Shown: piece after piece, positions 34,862 to 44,720 of the stretch | Numbering within the stretch: position 1 is the stretch's first letter | How the letters are laid out: the number at the start of each line of letters is the position of its first letter | Assembly: GCA_002682825.1 (NCBI GenBank) | Contig: NOKP01000019.1 | Span: forward strand, 682,001 to 746,000 | Origin: Neonectria sp. B-13 | Taxonomy: Eukaryota > Ascomycota > Sordariomycetes > Hypocreales > Nectriaceae | Length of the DNA stretch: 64,000 nt | Reading direction: 5' to 3' | Position numbers and translations under genes: made by a program | Notes under the pieces: model-generated | Databases searched by the model: none | Told to the model about the DNA's origin: nothing | The model's input: only the letters and a program-made list of their open reading frames with translations

Positions 34862-37800
34862 TCATTGGCTGTTTTGGTGCCCTTGTACCACCACTGCACG
34901 AACAAGGTCTTGTAGCCTGGGGTGTCGAAAGACATGTGCGACGGTGAGCTCAAGACCGGCCTCACGAGCCTGCCCCACGAGGTTCATGGCAGCCATGGAA
35001 TTACCACCAATCTGAAAGAAGCTGTCGTCTAGTCCGATGGTGGTAGGTTCGATGCCAAGCACCTCTCCCCAGATGCTGCGTATCAGTTCCTCGGGCGCTG
35101 ACATCTGCAGTTGAACTGGCCCCCGATCCGTTGTCCGGCTCTGTATGCTCTTTGCAAGCGCTCGACGATCGACCTTGCCGTTGTCATTCAGAGGCATCTT
35201 GTCTAGTATTGTGACTACCTGAGGGATCATGTAGGAAGGTAGCCGAGCCTGCAGAATTTCGTAGAGCTCGGTTTGAACCTTGTGCCTCGTCTGGTGCCGG
35301 ACTGGCTCATTGCAAAGTGCGTCCTGTGCTCTGCCTCGATGATCATCGGGGAATCTAAACAACACCCTTGTTTCACCATTGGATGGCGCATGTGTATGAA
35401 AGATGGCGTCTAAGCTGCCGCGCTGCGACCACTGACGAGCCCAGCCGAGTTCGACACGGCTGCCTGAGAGCTCCGCCAATTCAACCAGATCGGCTGCTGA
35501 CATCGAAGGCTGCTTTTGGGCATTTGTATAAGCGGAAGAAAGCCAATCGTCATCGTTGTTTGCTTCAACCCCTCTGTCATCGAGCCCAGCAACAACATGG
35601 CTCATGGACACTGTCTTGCTGTACGAGATATTACTTACAGCGACGGCTGACGACGTCGAAAGATTGCGTTGCAAGAGCTCCAAGAGTGATTCGCGAGACA
35701 GCTCTTGTTCCTGAAAGTCAATCCACCGAACCTGACCAAGCTCGCGGACCTGTCGACATGGCTGGCCCTGAGCCCTGACGTGAATGACAGCCTCGTAGCG
35801 ATAGGCACTCAATTCATTGGTGGCGCGCATCCTCTTGGGTAGAATCTCGACGTGCTCGACGTTGGGTATCTGACCCGGTAGTGACGTAAAAAAGGCTGGA
35901 TCCACCAGCAACTCGGCCTCGGCTTGCCGCAAGTCGTACATTATGCGGCGAAGGCCATCTTTACCAGCTTTGCCTCCAGTCACATGAAGAGCCCTTGCAG
36001 CCAAGAACTCGTTGTAGAGTGCGAATGATCGGACATCACCGAAGAAGATGGTCTTCACTCCCTGCAACTGGACGAGCTCCTGCACGACTCCGAAGAGGTA
36101 GGTGAGGCTGGGGAAGTACTGAATGACCGAATTCAAGACCACAACATCGGGTGAAAGGCTTTGACCTAGCCGACCAACATCCGCTGCTGTCGCTTTGTAC
36201 ATGGTGATGTTGCCTGCTATAGTCGGCATCGACGCGGCCGTCCGGGTGACGAACTCAACCGCCTGGCCTGATGGTTCAAGCCCAGTGTAGCTTTGCAGTC
36301 CTTCAATCAGGTTAAAGAGGATCATGCCAGAGCCTGTTCCAATTTCGAGGACATGCTGAGGTGTCGTGCCGTTGCGGATCGAGTCGAGGGTATCGTCCAG
36401 CCACTCATTCATTTCTCCCTTGTCAATGTCACGTCCATCGTACATCGAGGTCCAACCCATGAAGTCTCGTCCAATTAATTCCGGCCGCATAATCTCCAAG
36501 GTAAGGTAGTCATCATCGAACTGCTTCTCCCACACCTCCACGTGTTGCGCCTCTTCTTCAAGTGCCGCACCGTCGCCACTCTCGTCATGGACCGTGACGA
36601 AGCCAGCGACCCATGGTTCTTGTTTGTCTTCAGACTTCAACAAGACAACGGCATCTTTGACTCCTGCATGGCCACGAAGGACGTGTTCAATCTCTCCAAG
36701 CTCGACACGCTGGCCTCGAACCTTGACTTGTTCGTCCTTGCGGCCGACGAAGCTTACGCTGCCGTCCTTGTTGTACCGTACAAGGTCACCGGTTTTGTAG
36801 AGTCGTCCATGCCGCCCAGGTTGCTCTGATGAGCCCTGAACTAGCCAAGCAGGGTCCTCAATGAACGCTGCTACAGTCTTTCCCGGTTCGTTGAGATAGC
36901 CAGAGCCGATGAGTGGACCCTCGAGTAGGAGTTCGCCGACTGCCCCTAGCGGGACTAAAGAATTGGGATTCTCAGCATGGACGATCCAGGTGTTCAATCC
37001 AACGCCCTTTCCCATATGTATAGCCTCATCAGGACTTGCTGGATGGGAATTGATGGTGCTGTTTGGTGTGCACTCGCATGGCCCGTACAGACTCACAATG
37101 CGCACTTTTCCCCACCAAGGCCTCACATGTTCAACACGCAACGCCTCTCCGCCGAAAATGATCTGTTGTAGACCGGGCACCTGCTCTGGACGTAGAAGCC
37201 GGGAAACTGATGGGGTAAGATCGATGGTATTCGCTTTCAGTGATGCAATGCTTTCTGCCAACTTGTCCTGCCGATCAAGCTCATTCGGAACGCAGAGGCA
37301 GCCCCCCACCGTGAGTGTTGCAAAGATATTGCAGACAGACACGTCAAAGCTGTACGAAGAAAAGTCGTATACCCTAGAATTCTCTGTGATGTTGAGGCTT
37401 CTCTCTTGATGGAACAATGCCGAGGCGAGGTTGCCGTGCGTTATGATGGCCCCCTTGGGCGTCCCAGTGCTTCCCGATGTAAAGGCGACGTACATTGGGG
37501 AAGACGGCTCCGGAGCGGTGCTGGGCTCTTTGTGAGGCTGGTCGTAGAGATCTTTGGCGACGTGGAAGCCGAGGATTATGACCTGATCCGACAACCGCGA
37601 GCTCAGAGCTTCATTGGCTTGCGAAGAGACGACAATGAATGCCTTGACTTGTGAGACAATTCCTTGCAGGCGAAGCTCTGGGACTGCCGGGTCCAGCAGC
37701 ACAAAAGCCGCGCCGGCCTTGAGGATCCCAAGAATGGCCACAGTTGTCCACATGGACTTTTCAAAGCATAGAGGAACAAATGCGCCTTGGGCGACCCCCA

Positions 37801-38140
37801 ATGTAATGAGTCGGGCTGCCAACCCCGAAGCGAGGTGATCGAGTTGAGTGTAAGACAAATCGCCATCCCACGCGCACACCGCCGGGGCCGTAGGCTGGGC
37901 CTTGACGCGTTGCAGGAACATGTCGTGGACGCAACGATCCACGGCTACAGGGACCATGGCGTTCCACTCCCAGATCTGCCACAGGTCGGTCTTCGTGGCT
38001 TGCTTAAGGCCGGGCGGTGTCTGTTGGGCCAGAGCTGTCGAAGAGACGGCAGCGACGGCAGCCTCGCCCACCGAAAGGCGATGGGTGCCACGGGAAGGAG
38101 ATAGCCGGCCGTTGGCTCCGCCATTATCGTCAATGGCCAT
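34862..38140 (-). CDS. Single-module NRPS, domain order A-MT-T, 1092 aa
   Basis: This is an intronless nonribosomal peptide synthetase that would activate one amino acid, N-methylate it and hold it on a carrier domain. The adenylation domain covers residues about 60-510, with LSYTQLDHL (A1), LKAGAAFVLLDP (A2), FTSGSTGTPKGAIITHGN (A3), FDVSV (A4), YGPCE (A5), LYKTGDL (A7) and GRKDEQVKVRGQRVELGEIE (A8). An N-methyltransferase of about 540-790 is inserted between A8 and A10 (SAM motif VLEIGTGSGMILFNL, then DVVVLNSVIQYFPS). The A10 motif NGKVDRRAL is at about 986. The carrier domain has DDSFFQIGGNSMAAM (GGNS in place of GGDS; the Ser is kept). There is no condensation, thioesterase or reductase domain. 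The protein starts inside a C-A linker (LWQIWEWNAMVPVAVDRCVH), as if a C domain had been lost. The start has a CACCATGG context. Confidence 0.92.
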   Translation of the reverse strand: MAIDDNGGANGRLSPSRGTHRLSVGEAAVAAVSSTALAQQTPPGLKQATKTDLWQIWEWNAMVPVAVDRCVHDMFLQRVKAQPTAPAVCAWDGDLSYTQLDHLASGLAARLITLGVAQGAFVPLCFEKSMWTTVAILGILKAGAAFVLLDPAVPELRLQGIVSQVKAFIVVSSQANEALSSRLSDQVIILGFHVAKDLYDQPHKEPSTAPEPSSPMYVAFTSGSTGTPKGAIITHGNLASALFHQERSLNITENSRVYDFSSYSFDVSVCNIFATLTVGGCLCVPNELDRQDKLAESIASLKANTIDLTPSVSRLLRPEQVPGLQQIIFGGEALRVEHVRPWWGKVRIVSLYGPCECTPNSTINSHPASPDEAIHMGKGVGLNTWIVHAENPNSLVPLGAVGELLLEGPLIGSGYLNEPGKTVAAFIEDPAWLVQGSSEQPGRHGRLYKTGDLVRYNKDGSVSFVGRKDEQVKVRGQRVELGEIEHVLRGHAGVKDAVVLLKSEDKQEPWVAGFVTVHDESGDGAALEEEAQHVEVWEKQFDDDYLTLEIMRPELIGRDFMGWTSMYDGRDIDKGEMNEWLDDTLDSIRNGTTPQHVLEIGTGSGMILFNLIEGLQSYTGLEPSGQAVEFVTRTAASMPTIAGNITMYKATAADVGRLGQSLSPDVVVLNSVIQYFPSLTYLFGVVQELVQLQGVKTIFFGDVRSFALYNEFLAARALHVTGGKAGKDGLRRIMYDLRQAEAELLVDPAFFTSLPGQIPNVEHVEILPKRMRATNELSAYRYEAVIHVRAQGQPCRQVRELGQVRWIDFQEQELSRESLLELLQRNLSTSSAVAVSNISYSKTVSMSHVVAGLDDRGVEANNDDDWLSSAYTNAQKQPSMSAADLVELAELSGSRVELGWARQWSQRGSLDAIFHTHAPSNGETRVLFRFPDDHRGRAQDALCNEPVRHQTRHKVQTELYEILQARLPSYMIPQVVTILDKMPLNDNGKVDRRALAKSIQSRTTDRGPVQLQMSAPEELIRSIWGEVLGIEPTTIGLDDSFFQIGGNSMAAMNLVGQAREAGLELTVAHVFRHPRLQDLVRAVVVQGHQNSQ

Positions 38141-39239
38141 GGTGCTTTAGGAGGGACAGCCGGTAACTGGGTAAGTAGCGGAATGTTGTCGTGGTAGTGC
38201 TTGGAAGCTACCAGTATGCCAGCTTATGTCGTCGGACAATCAGTCACGCCTTGTTCGGAGAGCTCCTGGCCTGGGTTGTTTAGGCGCGACGCGATCTGCC
38301 AGGTACAGGTCCTAGAGATTGAATATGTCAATTCTGTACTTTATATCCACATTAGGCATAGAAGAGGTCTGATTGAATCACCGTTGAGAATCTCGTTGCC
38401 ATTCGACGCTGAAAATCTATTGATCGGCAGCCTATTTACAGTACATCGCTACAGGCGAAGATATATGCATGCAGCAGGTAACGGTACTCGCCACACGTAC
38501 CCGAATTAATATATTTAATCCCTGCGGCCTGTACTTTTGCCGCCTCTGGGCAACTCTTCTTCGTGCAGGAAGAGAATGCGGACGCGTGTCTATCCAATCT
38601 GCACCCTGGGGGCTCTCTTATTCTATCAGTGGGGAAATTTGATCTCGATCTGGAGACTTACATTCTGGGCAACTACCGAATGTCACCGTAGCGATGGTGT
38701 GGGTGGACAGGCACGCTTTCTTGACCGATGTCCTGCATGCATATCTGCATGCAAGGCTCTCGCTAAGACGAATCCTACGTCGGGGGTCATCTATTCGTCA
38801 TGAAATTGACAGCTGAAAGCTGCATCTAGTGAGGGCCTACAATGTTCTCGATTTCCATACTGTATATTTTCCAGGTAGCACCGCCCAATGTCACTCATCC
38901 TTGGGCATCAATGTGTGGGGTGCATGCGACACTCTCCTGCCCCCTGTTTGCCTTGAAATGGACAGCTGAAAGTGGAAGTTAGTCAGAGTCAGCTTCGACT
39001 GTGAATTGTGATCCTTCAGCACCACAGTAGCGCCACATACATGCACATAAGCTCTCCAAGAGACCCAAGCTCATTGGCCTCGGGGGAGTGAGGCAAATAC
39101 TTGCCGGAAGTCATTGTCGCTGGCACAACAGAGACACCACGTATCACATCCGCTCCTACCAAATCGGGCCCATGTTATGATGCCGCTTTTCGTGTTGCTA
39201 ACGTCCTTGCAACTGCGGTCATGTGTTTGCAAGCTTCAT
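38141..39239. other. Intergenic, NRPS upstream region
   Basis: About 1.1 kb upstream of the A-MT-T synthetase. It includes the presumed NRPS promoter. Two imperfect 22-base direct repeats (tgaaatNgacagctgaaag type) occur near 38801 and 38955. No upstream condensation-domain sequence was found here. Confidence 0.4.
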
Positions 39240-39959
39240 GCTCTTAGATACGGTGCAAAGAATATCTCAAAGATCCACCCGGAAATCTCTGTCAACACGA
39301 TCCAGTGGACGATCGGCCGCGAGGCTATTCGAAAAAGAAAAACCAGAGCCTGCCACGTTCAGGGGCACCACGAAAGCTCACCGACGACGAACGCGATGGA
39401 CTCTATAGAAAGTCCGGGAAGACCCAAATGTAACCTATCAGTACCTTCTTGCCTCGGTCGATAACAAAATCAAATTCGTTCCTTACCATATCTGCTGCGG
39501 GAGATATGTGAGAAAGTGGCTAAAGCTTCAGCGATCTGGGTTAGTAACCCTTGATGGAAAGGTAACTGCTAGGATAATACACGACCTCTACGCCGCTGCT
39601 CTACCTGATCCTGTCCGGCCGGATGGTATCTTCATGTAGGACGACGCTCCTGTGTACACAGCCCGCATTGTAAAGGACATCCTTCAACAACTATAGATTG
39701 AGGTCATGTTCTGGCCCCCTTTTCACCGGACTTGAATCCCATATAGAACCTCTGGGCAATCGTGAAGCGGCATATCTACAAGATCGACATTGGGCTGGAG
39801 ACTGCACCAGATACAGTAGGGACGCAGGAGCGGCTTGTACGAGCAGCGAAGCTAGCTTGGCATGCGGTTGATGCTGAGATACACCAGAATCTCATAGAAA
39901 CAATGCCCCATCGAGTGGCAACTATTATTGCTGCTGATGGCCGGTACACGAAATATTGA
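39240..39959 (+). mobile_element. Tc1/mariner transposase relic
   Basis: Degraded plus-strand transposase sequence. Visible pieces are an HTH-like block (HPEISVNTIQWTIGREAIR), the catalytic block DDAPVYTARIVKDILQQL, PPFSPDLNPI followed by NLWAIVKRHIY, and a tail ending IIAADGRYTKY before a TGA. The frame is interrupted by stops, including TAG just before DDAPVYTA and within DLNPI-NLWAI (where Glu is expected). Terminal repeats were not located, so the limits are approximate. It is not functional. Confidence 0.7.
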
Positions 39960-40567
39960 TGCTTTCTGTGCTGTTAGAGCGGCATCATAACACGGGCTCG
40001 ATTTGGTAGGGCCGGATGTGGTGACCTGGGAGGGGGCAGAAGAAACTTGTTGCAAGTACACCATTCCGACTGACGACCACCCGCACGGCCGTCAAGATGC
40101 TACCCTCGATGGTTGATCAATCGTAGCCAGGGGCATATGCACGTCATGAGGATTTGTCGAGATGGTCTTTCGCAGAGGTTCCACGTATGTATAGTGACCA
40201 AAGGACGTGCTGCAGCTAGGCTGAGCTGAAACCGCAGTAGAATATGCGCGGGCAACTAAATATGGTCCCCGTTTGCATATCCCAATCAATGATGACGATT
40301 GTTTGACAAGATCCAAGAAGAGAAATGGCGAAACGAAAAATTGTGATTCTTGCGGGGGCGGAGCTGTCGTGAAATAGACGCATGGAGCTATGACATAGTT
40401 ACTGGTCAGGGCTATTGCATTTATCGTCGGCTGTATCTTACAATTGAAGAGATGGTATGAATTGGCCTCGGAGGCAGTAATTCGACCATCCCGTTTCAAT
40501 ACCCACGGCGCGAGAGCAACAAGAGACATCTTGGCAGGCCAGCCAGGCGAATCGCAAAGTTGAAACC
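39960..40567. other. Intergenic, P450 upstream region
   Basis: About 600 bases between the transposase relic and the P450 start codon. It must hold the P450 promoter. Nothing else is recognised. Confidence 0.4.
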
Positions 40568-42112
40568 ATGCTGGCGGCAGTTTTCTTTTCTATCCAAAGC
40601 TCTCTGTCCAAGTTGCACACGCCATTTCTTGTGGGATTGCTCGTTGCAGTCGTTATCCTCTGCTACGGGCTGTTTCACCCCCTTCTTTACGGACGGCTGC
40701 GTCACGTCCCCGGACCATGGCAATCAAAAATCTCGAGTCTTCTTTTGGCTTTTCATGATCTCTCGTACCGGCGAAACGACCAAATTCTGCAGTGGCACCG
40801 ACAGTACGGGCCTGTGGTCCGCATCGCTCCCAACGAGGTCTCCGTGGCTACTTTGCAAGACACCAAGGATGTGTACGGAAGCACTCGTCGTTGGGCAAAA
40901 AGCAGCTACTTTGACCACTTTATTGGATACAATACTCGATCTGTCTTTGCGACGAAGCCGTATCAGGAACACCGCACAAGACGCAAGTTGATCTCGTCGT
41001 TTTATCAGGCCTCGACCATCTACAAGCTTCCAGAGATTGAGCAACACGTCCAAGAGCGCTCTTCAGCCGTTCTCAATCGGATCCAGCCCGGCCAAGAGAC
41101 GGATGTCTACAGCCTGACGGACTGGTATGCGCTCGACAACATCACCTTTCTGGTCCTCGGACCGGAGTACTGCACTCGCTCCTTGGATCACGATTGCCTC
41201 GAGCGCCGTCTTTTGATGAACTTGAAGTACCAGCAGTTTGTCGGTCCGCTTCGTGTCCGTTTCCCGCAAATCTATAAACATGCGTCTCGATTCCTCGCAA
41301 CACTGAGTCGGCGCTTTAGCTTTCTCCTGGCAGACGAGGAACTGGCGTCGTGGTGCCTGTCGCGCTTTCACACTGCCGTCAACGACCCTCTTGTGACGCA
41401 GACGCACTCCCTGCTAAGACACCTATCCGACACGGACGAGGCCCGGTCTGGCAGGGAGACGCCGGACCTGCAATACATGGCGGCCGAGGTGCTCGACAAC
41501 ATCAATGCGGCCGAGGCCACGGTCGCGGTGACGGCCACTTACTTCATCTGGAGGCTGACCGAGGCGCCGCATTGGCAACGGCGAATACGCGCCGAGCTTT
41601 CTCGGCTACCTGTGCAACAAGACGGCTCCCTGGCGTTTGCGCAGGTCAATGACAATGTTCCATCCCTGGAAGCATGTCTGCGCGAAGTCTATCGCCTCCA
41701 CCCAGCATCCAGCGGGCGGGCCGAGCGCATTGTTCCCCCGGGAGGGCATAACATGTCGGGCATCTATCTCCCAGAGAAGACCATCGTCACAACTTCTGTT
41801 CAGGCCCTGCATCACGACGAAGACATCTATCCAAACCCCCATCTCTTTGCTCCGGAACGGTGGCTAGTCCAAGACGATGAGACATGGAAATTGCGTAACG
41901 CCCAACTCATTCCGTTTGGATACGGTGGGAGGATCTGTTTGGGTAAGGCCCTTGCTACCATGGAGCTCAAGCTCCTCATGGTAAGATTGTACAGCAACTA
42001 TGAGACTGTCATGACAGCCTCGTCGAGTGCCGAGTTAATGAGACAATGCAGCACACACGATGCGGTGCCGAAAGGTTTAAAATGCATAGTTAAGTTTCGA
42101 ACAGCCAAATAG
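40568..42112 (+). CDS. Cytochrome P450 monooxygenase, 514 aa
   Basis: This is an intronless P450. The N-terminus carries a membrane anchor (LVGLLVAVVILCYGLFHPLL) followed by the hinge RLRHVPGPW. The C-helix WxxxR region is RRWAKSSYFDHF. The I-helix is NINAAEATVAVTATYFIW, with Ala and Glu in the oxygen-binding site. The ExxR motif is EVYRLHP. The PERW motif is FAPERW and the heme-binding loop is FGYGGRICLG. All invariant residues are present, so it should be active. It is transcribed divergently from the A-MT-T synthetase and next to the PLP enzyme gene, suggesting oxidation of the peptide or of an amino acid precursor. Lack of introns contrasts with the five-exon P450 at 25.9 kb. Confidence 0.9.
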   Translation: MLAAVFFSIQSSLSKLHTPFLVGLLVAVVILCYGLFHPLLYGRLRHVPGPWQSKISSLLLAFHDLSYRRNDQILQWHRQYGPVVRIAPNEVSVATLQDTKDVYGSTRRWAKSSYFDHFIGYNTRSVFATKPYQEHRTRRKLISSFYQASTIYKLPEIEQHVQERSSAVLNRIQPGQETDVYSLTDWYALDNITFLVLGPEYCTRSLDHDCLERRLLMNLKYQQFVGPLRVRFPQIYKHASRFLATLSRRFSFLLADEELASWCLSRFHTAVNDPLVTQTHSLLRHLSDTDEARSGRETPDLQYMAAEVLDNINAAEATVAVTATYFIWRLTEAPHWQRRIRAELSRLPVQQDGSLAFAQVNDNVPSLEACLREVYRLHPASSGRAERIVPPGGHNMSGIYLPEKTIVTTSVQALHHDEDIYPNPHLFAPERWLVQDDETWKLRNAQLIPFGYGGRICLGKALATMELKLLMVRLYSNYETVMTASSSAELMRQCSTHDAVPKGLKCIVKFRTAK

Positions 42113-42400
42113 GCAATAAAATCAAGATTTAATTAGCATTATTCTGAAACTTAAAATAAGTGAGTATAATTAAAGTGAATCAAAAATTAAATACTTGAAG
42201 CTTTATTTCAATGTATTATTATTTTTATTTTTATATTTGAAAGGCCATTTTTAAATTAAGAATTAGCTTTTTCTAAGTAGTGGTATATATTTTAATAAGT
42301 TAATACAGGAAACTTAATCGTATTTAATATTAATATAAATAAAATAATATATAAACGCTGATTTTACATTGACTCCTCTTGCTGTAGTACAAAAATAATA
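42113..42400. other. AT-rich island
   Basis: Very AT-rich sequence starts immediately after the P450 stop codon. It has the look of heavily mutated repeat DNA and contains no coding sequence. Confidence 0.5.
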
Positions 42401-43036
42401 TCTTCTTGCCGGCAGACATCACACCAATAAAAAGCTGTGGATGCGCCCGTCCAGAGCTGGCAAGTGTTCCTGTCCCACTCGCTGATACATGCCTGGGCTC
42501 GTCAACGGTGGCCAAAAGCCATCTTGTGGCAAGTGGTGAGCACGTCATGCAGAATCACATGCCTGTACCTCAACTCTTCCCGCACCAGCGAAACGCAAGG
42601 CTGGCACTAGCTCCGGCAGCTCCGGCCCGGGACTCTAGTCTAATGCAACTGCCATTTACCGGGACTCTAGACTAATGCAGCTGCCATTTACCGGGACTCT
42701 AGTCTAATGCAACTGCTATTCACCGGAACGCTAGTCTAATGCAACTGCCATTCACCGGGAAATGTCTGGTCTCCCCTCGCTTGCAATCCCATGTAGGTAG
42801 TCTGCTATGATCGGCGCTCTGCCTCTGCATACGGCACACAATATGCATGACAGGGCTATACGATGAAGGCTTGCGGGACCATGCAGACTACTATGCTACT
42901 CTTACTATGTACACAGTACGTCGTAGTGGCGGTACTACCAGTGCCTCGTAAACATTGAGTAGCTGCATTGTCTCATTCCATCCCGTGGCACCTTTGTTGG
43001 CCCTGATGGCCGTCCGTCCAGTCGACCTGCCCCATG
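42401..43036. other. Intergenic region holding a minisatellite
   Basis: About 640 bases between the AT-rich island and the stop codon of the PLP enzyme gene. Apart from the 32-bp tandem repeat at 42627..42754, no feature is recognised. Confidence 0.4.
42627..42754 (+). repeat. Four tandem copies of a 32-bp unit
   Basis: Units start at 42627, 42659, 42691 and 42723 and share the core CTAGTCTAATGCAACTGCCA. Each begins with CCGG. They differ by a few substitutions, and the array ends at a fifth partial CCGGGA. The array lies in non-coding DNA between the P450 and the PLP enzyme. Confidence 0.92.
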
Positions 43037-44170
43037 TCAACCCCGCATCGCATCTGAAATGGCCTTCAACCCCGTCTCCAGCTCCTCCCAGGTTGGCCAT
43101 CCATATCCCAATCGGAAGAACGTGTCGTCTCTCTCGAACCAGGAGCCCCGTCCAATGTACACGCCGTGCCTGTCCAAAAGTCGCTTGTAAAACGCCGCCA
43201 CTCCTCCCTCGGGGCTCTCCTTGATCTTGATGAAGCACATCACCCCTGCTTCAGGCTTGACCCAATCTATCAGCTCCCACTGCTGCTCCACCCATGCACC
43301 GACGAGGTCCCTCCGGCGGCGCATGTCGGCGATTGTGGCCGGCAGTAGCTCAGCCCGGCGAGCCAGAATCTGTTCGGCGACTAGCTCGTCGATGACGCTG
43401 CCGCTTATGCTGATCTGCTCCTTCGCGGCCAGGAACCTCTCCATGAGAGCAGGATCCGTTGCGATGAGCCAGCCAACGCGGATTCCAGGTACGCCATAGG
43501 CTTTGGACATGGAAGACACGGTAATGACATGGCTTCCGAGCTCGGCCCCCCTGAGCATCGCCGTTCCTTGGTTGCCGTGCTCCCAGGATGCGTAGTCGAG
43601 GTCGGCATACGTTTCGTCGATGAGGAGACAGCACCCGGCCTCTTTGGCCAAGGACGCGACCGACCGGAGCTCCGACGCGCTACACCTGGTGCCCGTCGGG
43701 TTGTTGGGAGAGCAGATGCTGATGAGCTTGGTGGCACCTGGGCGAATAGAGGCGGCTATGCGAGCCACGTCCAACCGAAACTGCGATTCAAACTCCAAAT
43801 CTATGAAGGTAATGTCGCACCCGATGGACCGCGGGATCTCTAGATTGGTGGCGTAGTTGGGACGCGTGACGATGACATGGTCTTGGGGACCAAGCAGAGC
43901 AGTCTTGATGATGAATAAAGACGTGGAGGCGCCTGCTGTGACGAGAACGTCTTGGGCGGTCACGGAGCCATTACAAGCCTGAGCCACGAGAGACCGGATT
44001 CTGTGGCTTCCCTTGTGCTCCGTGTAGGTGAGAACGGTGTTTGAGGGAATCTTGATGCCCAGGGATTCAAGCGTCTGGTCTGAGACGGCACTCTCGGACA
44101 GGTTGTAAATGATGTCGGCGCCAACTTCCTCGGGCGCCTCTTTCTCAATGGCCATGCGTTGGTAATGCAT
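43037..44170 (-). CDS. Fold-type I PLP-dependent aminotransferase-like enzyme, about 377 aa
   Basis: This is a class I/II aminotransferase-family protein. Visible hallmarks are the N-terminal YNLSESAVSDQTLESLG, the cofactor pocket VLVTAGASTSLFIIKTALL, the NNPTGT motif, DETYADLDY (Asp to the PLP pyridine N), and the Schiff-base lysine in SSMSKAYGVPGIRVGW. The C-terminal Arg region is FRLGYGWPT. The layout recalls the capreomycidine-synthase-like branch, in which such enzymes cyclise or eliminate rather than transaminate; this assignment is tentative. The ATG at 44170 was chosen because further upstream codons in frame have no ATG. An unseen 5' exon is possible, since open coding-like sequence continues to 44254. 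It is flanked by oxidases, so making a non-standard amino acid is plausible. Confidence 0.78.
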   Translation of the reverse strand: MHYQRMAIEKEAPEEVGADIIYNLSESAVSDQTLESLGIKIPSNTVLTYTEHKGSHRIRSLVAQACNGSVTAQDVLVTAGASTSLFIIKTALLGPQDHVIVTRPNYATNLEIPRSIGCDITFIDLEFESQFRLDVARIAASIRPGATKLISICSPNNPTGTRCSASELRSVASLAKEAGCCLLIDETYADLDYASWEHGNQGTAMLRGAELGSHVITVSSMSKAYGVPGIRVGWLIATDPALMERFLAAKEQISISGSVIDELVAEQILARRAELLPATIADMRRRRDLVGAWVEQQWELIDWVKPEAGVMCFIKIKESPEGGVAAFYKRLLDRHGVYIGRGSWFERDDTFFRLGYGWPTWEELETGLKAISDAMRG

Positions 44171-44259
44171 TGTAAACTTTGACGCTTTCAGCTTTTCACA
44201 AGAGGGAAAAACAGAAAAAGAAGTTGCGTCGGTATATCTTAAAGTAGTAGACAATAGCC

Positions 44260-44720
44260 TTGTTAGTCCCTAGCCGCTCACAACAAAAACGTTTGTCATA
44301 TTCCAATTTGGGTCTTCTTTTAGCTTAAAAAGGAATTACTATATTCATGTAAATCTTTATATTTATTAATACATGTATATATATACTAAAAAGTTCAAAC
44401 CCAATTCTGATGTTTTTATAATTTAATATTTTACTATAAATATACTAATTAAGATAGAAAAGCTTTTTATTTAAAGAAAACTCTATAATATTATATAAAA
44501 AGAATATTTAATATTTACATTTTAAACCTTTTAAAAATTTAATAATATATTATATAAATAGCTATTACTTTATACATCTGTATTCTTAAATAAGTCTATA
44601 ATACTTAATTAATAATTTGATTAAATGTTTTTAATTTTTAAAGTTGATAAAAGTACCTAAGCTAACATTTAGCATCCTTATAACCTACAGGGATTAGTAT
44701 CTTAAGGACGATATAGCAAC
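44260..44720. other. AT-rich island between divergent PLP enzyme and FMO genes
   Basis: Strongly AT-rich sequence lies within the 1.2-kb divergent region. No transposase or gene is recognisable. The sharp change in base composition from the GC-rich flanking genes suggests a mutated repeat. Confidence 0.5.
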
